This document shows positions 5,570-7,728 of a stretch of DNA of 7,728 nucleotides, one piece after another (the stretch's first letter is position 1; each line of letters opens with the position of its first letter). Under the pieces are notes generated by a model, which worked only from the letters and a program-made list of their open reading frames with translations, was not told the DNA's origin and did no database searches. The stretch comes from Candidatus Hebobacteria bacterium (GTDB taxonomy: Bacteria > Armatimonadota > Hebobacteria > Hebobacterales > Hebobacteraceae): positions 1-7,728 of the forward strand of contig JALGTT010000050.1 of assembly GCA_029821235.1 (NCBI GenBank), in the 5' to 3' direction. A program made the position numbers and the translations under genes.

Positions 5570-6577
5570 TCATACTGCCTTGATGGTGACATAGTGATAG
5601 CCCTGTCTGGCATAGGCCTCCGCCAATTCGCGGTCCCGCCTGCGTTCCCCCACCAGGATGAGAGCCGCTCCGCCCGATCCCGGCAGTTTGGCGGGGAAGC
5701 CCAGTTCTCTCGCGATTCCCACCAGTCTCACATTGTGCGCGCCGGCCCCGCCCTCCCCGTAGAGCCGGCAGCGAAGGTCGAAATTGCGGTCGATCAAGCG
5801 CCCCAGCCGCTCCGTATCCCCGCGCCGCAGGGCCTCCCGGCCCTCCACCGCGCACCGGGCGATCTGCGCCATCACCCGCCTTACCTCCCGGTCCCCCTCC
5901 TCCCACCGCCGCCGTACCGGCGCGTGAACCCGCCCCGACTCCAGAGAGGCGAGTTGCTCCTCCAACGGATAGGCCAGCCCGAAGCGCGGCAGCCAACGCG
6001 AGTCCAGCCGGCGGTAGCGGGGCCGCGCGCCGGAGAAGTCCATGTAAGTGAGACCGCCGTAACTCTGCACCACCCGGTCCTGGAGCCCGGCGGCGATCCC
6101 CAACTCCTGGGTCTCCACGCTGAGCGCCAGTTCGGCCAGTTGGGCGTCGGACACCGCGCGCGGGGGTATGCGATGAAACCGCAGCAGTGCGCGCAGGCCC
6201 GCGATCACCATCGCGCTGGAACCGCCCAGCCCGAACTGACGCGGGATGTTGGACTCATACTCGACCGTGAAATTGGCCCGTCGCAGGGGCAGATTGCGCT
6301 CCCGGCAATAGTCGGCGAAGCGCCGGCAGGTGGCGAACAGCACCCGTTGCATCCCGTAGTAGCCATGGCGGGCCACCGAGGTGACGAAATCCGAGAGGTC
6401 CGCAAACTCGCAACGGTCGTGGTCCGGGTGGAGGCGAAAGGTGAGGCGGGGGCTCTCCCACATCCGCACCTGCGCGTAGTAGTCCTTGATCAGGAAGGAG
6501 ATCACCTTGCCCCGGTACATGTCCGACGGGTTTCCGAGCAGTCCGGCGCGGGCATGCACCTTCGTGTGAATGATCAT
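5570..6577 (-). CDS. Glucuronokinase-like GHMP-family sugar kinase
   Basis: This 335-residue soluble kinase of the GHMP superfamily would phosphorylate a sugar at C1 using ATP. The N-terminal RAGLLGNPSDMYRGKVISF (10-28) and the central AGLQDRVVQSYGGLTYMDFS (163-182) closely resemble plant D-glucuronate 1-kinase motifs. GHMP motif 1, the phosphate loop, is PRQFGLGGSSAM (112-123); the Asp in GLQDR (Asp167) is the expected catalytic base; motif 3 is AKLPGSGGAALILV (296-309). The ATG at 6577 was chosen because AGGAG (6584-6588) sits 6 bases before it and homology begins at once. An in-frame ATG at 6601 and GTG at 6625 are longer alternatives with poorer spacing. The next genes encode a GalU-like and an epimerase enzyme, giving a coherent route from free uronic acid to UDP-uronic acid. 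Other GHMP kinases (heptose or fucose kinases) are the alternative assignment. Confidence 0.82.
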   Translation of the reverse strand: MIIHTKVHARAGLLGNPSDMYRGKVISFLIKDYYAQVRMWESPRLTFRLHPDHDRCEFADLSDFVTSVARHGYYGMQRVLFATCRRFADYCRERNLPLRRANFTVEYESNIPRQFGLGGSSAMVIAGLRALLRFHRIPPRAVSDAQLAELALSVETQELGIAAGLQDRVVQSYGGLTYMDFSGARPRYRRLDSRWLPRFGLAYPLEEQLASLESGRVHAPVRRRWEEGDREVRRVMAQIARCAVEGREALRRGDTERLGRLIDRNFDLRCRLYGEGGAGAHNVRLVGIARELGFPAKLPGSGGAALILVGERRRDRELAEAYARQGYHYVTIKAV

Positions 6578-6801
6578 CTGCAACTCCTGGAGGGCAGTCA
6601 TCAAGAGGGTCTGCTGGTCAGCCACTCGCTTCCCATGCGGATTGGATACCGCCCAGAGCCTTGTCCGCTGCGCAGACCCTCATCTCCGTCTATCATCCGC
6701 CCCTCCGCCCCTTCGCTCCGGTCCCCGGCGGCGGGCGCATCTCCCCTCCCCCGCAACTCGTGGTTCGCCGTCGCCTGTGTCGCTCCCTTTCCCCCCACGC
6801 G
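6578..6801 (-). promoter_or_regulatory. Purine-rich gap upstream of the kinase operon
   Basis: These 224 bases between the secreted-protein stop and the kinase start have no conserved coding. On the minus strand much of 6690-6800 is purine-rich, with runs such as GGGGGGAAAGGGAG and GGGGGAGGGGAG. The promoter of the kinase-galU-epimerase unit is probably here, but no clear hexamer pair or T-tailed terminator was found. The 3' end, next to the kinase, holds its Shine-Dalgarno. Confidence 0.35.
6584..6588 (-). promoter_or_regulatory. Ribosome binding site deciding the kinase start
   Basis: AGGAG on the minus strand lies 6 bases (TTGCAG) before the ATG at 6577, ideal spacing. Neither upstream alternative has an equally good site: the ATG at 6601 has none, and the GTG at 6625 has GGGAAG only 3 bases away. 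Confidence 0.65.
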
Positions 6802-7728
6802 CTAGGAGCCAGGCGTGCGGTTGGAGATGACCACCGGCACCTCCAGCGACAGGCCGGTTGGGCCGGCGCGATCCAAACCCTCCACCTTCAGCAGGTGCCG
6901 TCCGTTGCCATAGCGAGTAGTAGAAAACTCCAGCGAGAAGGGCGGCCCGAAGGCCCTCCGCAGTGGCTCTCCGTCCAGATAGAACTGGGCCCCGGTGATG
7001 TTGCCAGCGCCCGTGGCCAGCAGTTTCACCCGGCCCGATATCACCTGGTCGGCACGCGGGTGGAGGAGTGAGAGATAGTTGAAAACATCCAGCAGATGGT
7101 GGGCGGGAGGCCGGAAGGTGCGGTCCGCACTGAACACCACGGCTGCGTACCTGGCCGCGCCCGCGGTGGGAGCAGGGCCGGGCTCGGAGACCACCTTCAC
7201 CCGATAGTGTCCCACCTCCAGCCGGATCCGGCCCACGAACTGCCATCCGTCCGGGGCATTCGGATCAATGCCCCCGATTCGCTTTCCCTTGACGTATATG
7301 CCCAGGCCGCGGCCCCGGCCCCCGGCCAGCACCCACACCGCGTAGTTGCCGCCGGTCAGGTTGACCGGGCCCTCGTCCGTCAAGCCATCGGCGTCGGCCG
7401 AGCGCGCGATCAACTTCCCGCCCCCGAATGCGATGGTATCGGGTTTCCAGTCGCCGGTGAACTCCCGGGTGGCCACCAGGGCGGCCGTTTCCCGCGCCCA
7501 ACTCCCCACCACGATCAGAGAGGGAGGCGTGGTCGCTTGACTCCCCTCGGAGTCGCGCGCGGTGATCCACCACTCGACTCGATCCCGGTTCGAGAAACGA
7601 GGCAGGCGGGCCCGGTACGTCTGGGGCCACTCCAAGGCCTCCATGGGGACGGTCAGCGTGCCGCCTCCGTTCACCCGCCAACTGACGGTCACCTCCTCTA
7701 TCCCCCTGGGGCCGAAGGCCCGGGCGGA
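6802..7728 (-). CDS. C-terminal part of a large, probably secreted Ig-like multidomain protein (5' end outside window)
   Basis: The frame is open to the right edge, giving 308 visible residues ending at TAG (6802-6804). Visible residues 1-75 look like the end of an Ig/Fn3-like sandwich (ARAFGPRGIEEVTVSWRV; later YRARLPRF, VEWWITARDSEG). Residues of about 76-205 form a Gly-rich beta region (GGNYAVWVLAGGRGRGLGIY; GHYRVKVVSEPG) that could bind carbohydrate or be a jelly-roll-like module; I do not recognise a family. Residues of about 224-304 match the bacterial Ig-like pattern (GAQFYLDGEPL, FSLEFSTTRYGNGRHLLKVE). The protein ends without a membrane anchor, LPXTG or PEP-CTERM signal. A GTG at 7692 with GAGGAG before it could be a false internal start: the AFGPRGIEE segment before it continues the domain. 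The N-terminus, any signal peptide and any catalytic domain are off the edge, so the role (hydrolase, adhesin or structural) is unknown. Confidence 0.75.
   Translation of the reverse strand, partial: SARAFGPRGIEEVTVSWRVNGGGTLTVPMEALEWPQTYRARLPRFSNRDRVEWWITARDSEGSQATTPPSLIVVGSWARETAALVATREFTGDWKPDTIAFGGGKLIARSADADGLTDEGPVNLTGGNYAVWVLAGGRGRGLGIYVKGKRIGGIDPNAPDGWQFVGRIRLEVGHYRVKVVSEPGPAPTAGAARYAAVVFSADRTFRPPAHHLLDVFNYLSLLHPRADQVISGRVKLLATGAGNITGAQFYLDGEPLRRAFGPPFSLEFSTTRYGNGRHLLKVEGLDRAGPTGLSLEVPVVISNRTPGS

Noticed and set aside
6690..6801. Possible G-quadruplex
   Set aside because: There are several G-runs, but loops between them exceed the usual 7 bases, so four adjacent G3 tracts are not present; kept only as strand asymmetry.
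5357..6805. 482-codon plus-strand reading frame
   Set aside because: It is antisense to the kinase and the start of the GalU-like gene, which carry conserved motifs; long antisense frames are expected in GC-rich DNA.

Overview
This is a GC-rich bacterial window with no rRNA, tRNA, CRISPR array or transposon in it. It carries five complete genes and two that run off the edges. The organism cannot be named from the sequence. A stand-alone URO-D-like protein, a glucuronokinase-type GHMP kinase and a large secreted Ig-domain protein together would fit environmental phyla such as Armatimonadota or Planctomycetota, but this is a weak inference.

Layout. Positions 1-341 (minus, runs off the left edge): a two-part signalling protein with a short MshEN-like N-terminal domain followed by a response-regulator receiver domain. 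Positions 342-761: about 420 bases without a gene, between divergent genes. Positions 762-1757 (plus): a PiT-family phosphate permease. Positions 1794-2417 (minus): a DUF47/PhoU-like protein, the usual partner of PiT permeases, here tail-to-tail with the permease and separated by a hairpin. Positions 2574-3581 (plus): a uroporphyrinogen-decarboxylase-fold protein that is not HemE, divergent from the DUF47 gene. A 16-bp perfect palindrome at 3589-3604 then closes two convergent units.

The right half (3615-7728) lies entirely on the minus strand, so transcription runs from high to low coordinates. It begins with the C-terminal part of a large, probably secreted, multi-domain Ig-like protein (6802-7728). 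After a 224-base gap comes a three-gene sugar-nucleotide cluster: a glucuronokinase-like GHMP kinase (5570-6577), a GalU-family nucleotidyltransferase (4592-5512) and an NAD-dependent sugar-nucleotide 4-epimerase (3615-4589). The last two are only 2 bases apart. In order, the chemistry would be phosphorylation of a free uronic acid at C1, transfer to UDP, then C4 epimerisation, giving UDP-GlcA and perhaps UDP-GalA for glycan or exopolysaccharide synthesis. This reading is the most interesting hypothesis in the window. It rests on the kinase motifs and gene order and is unproven; the GalU-like and epimerase genes could equally serve UDP-glucose or UDP-GlcNAc. The kinase and GalU genes share a reading frame and are separated by a single TGA codon.
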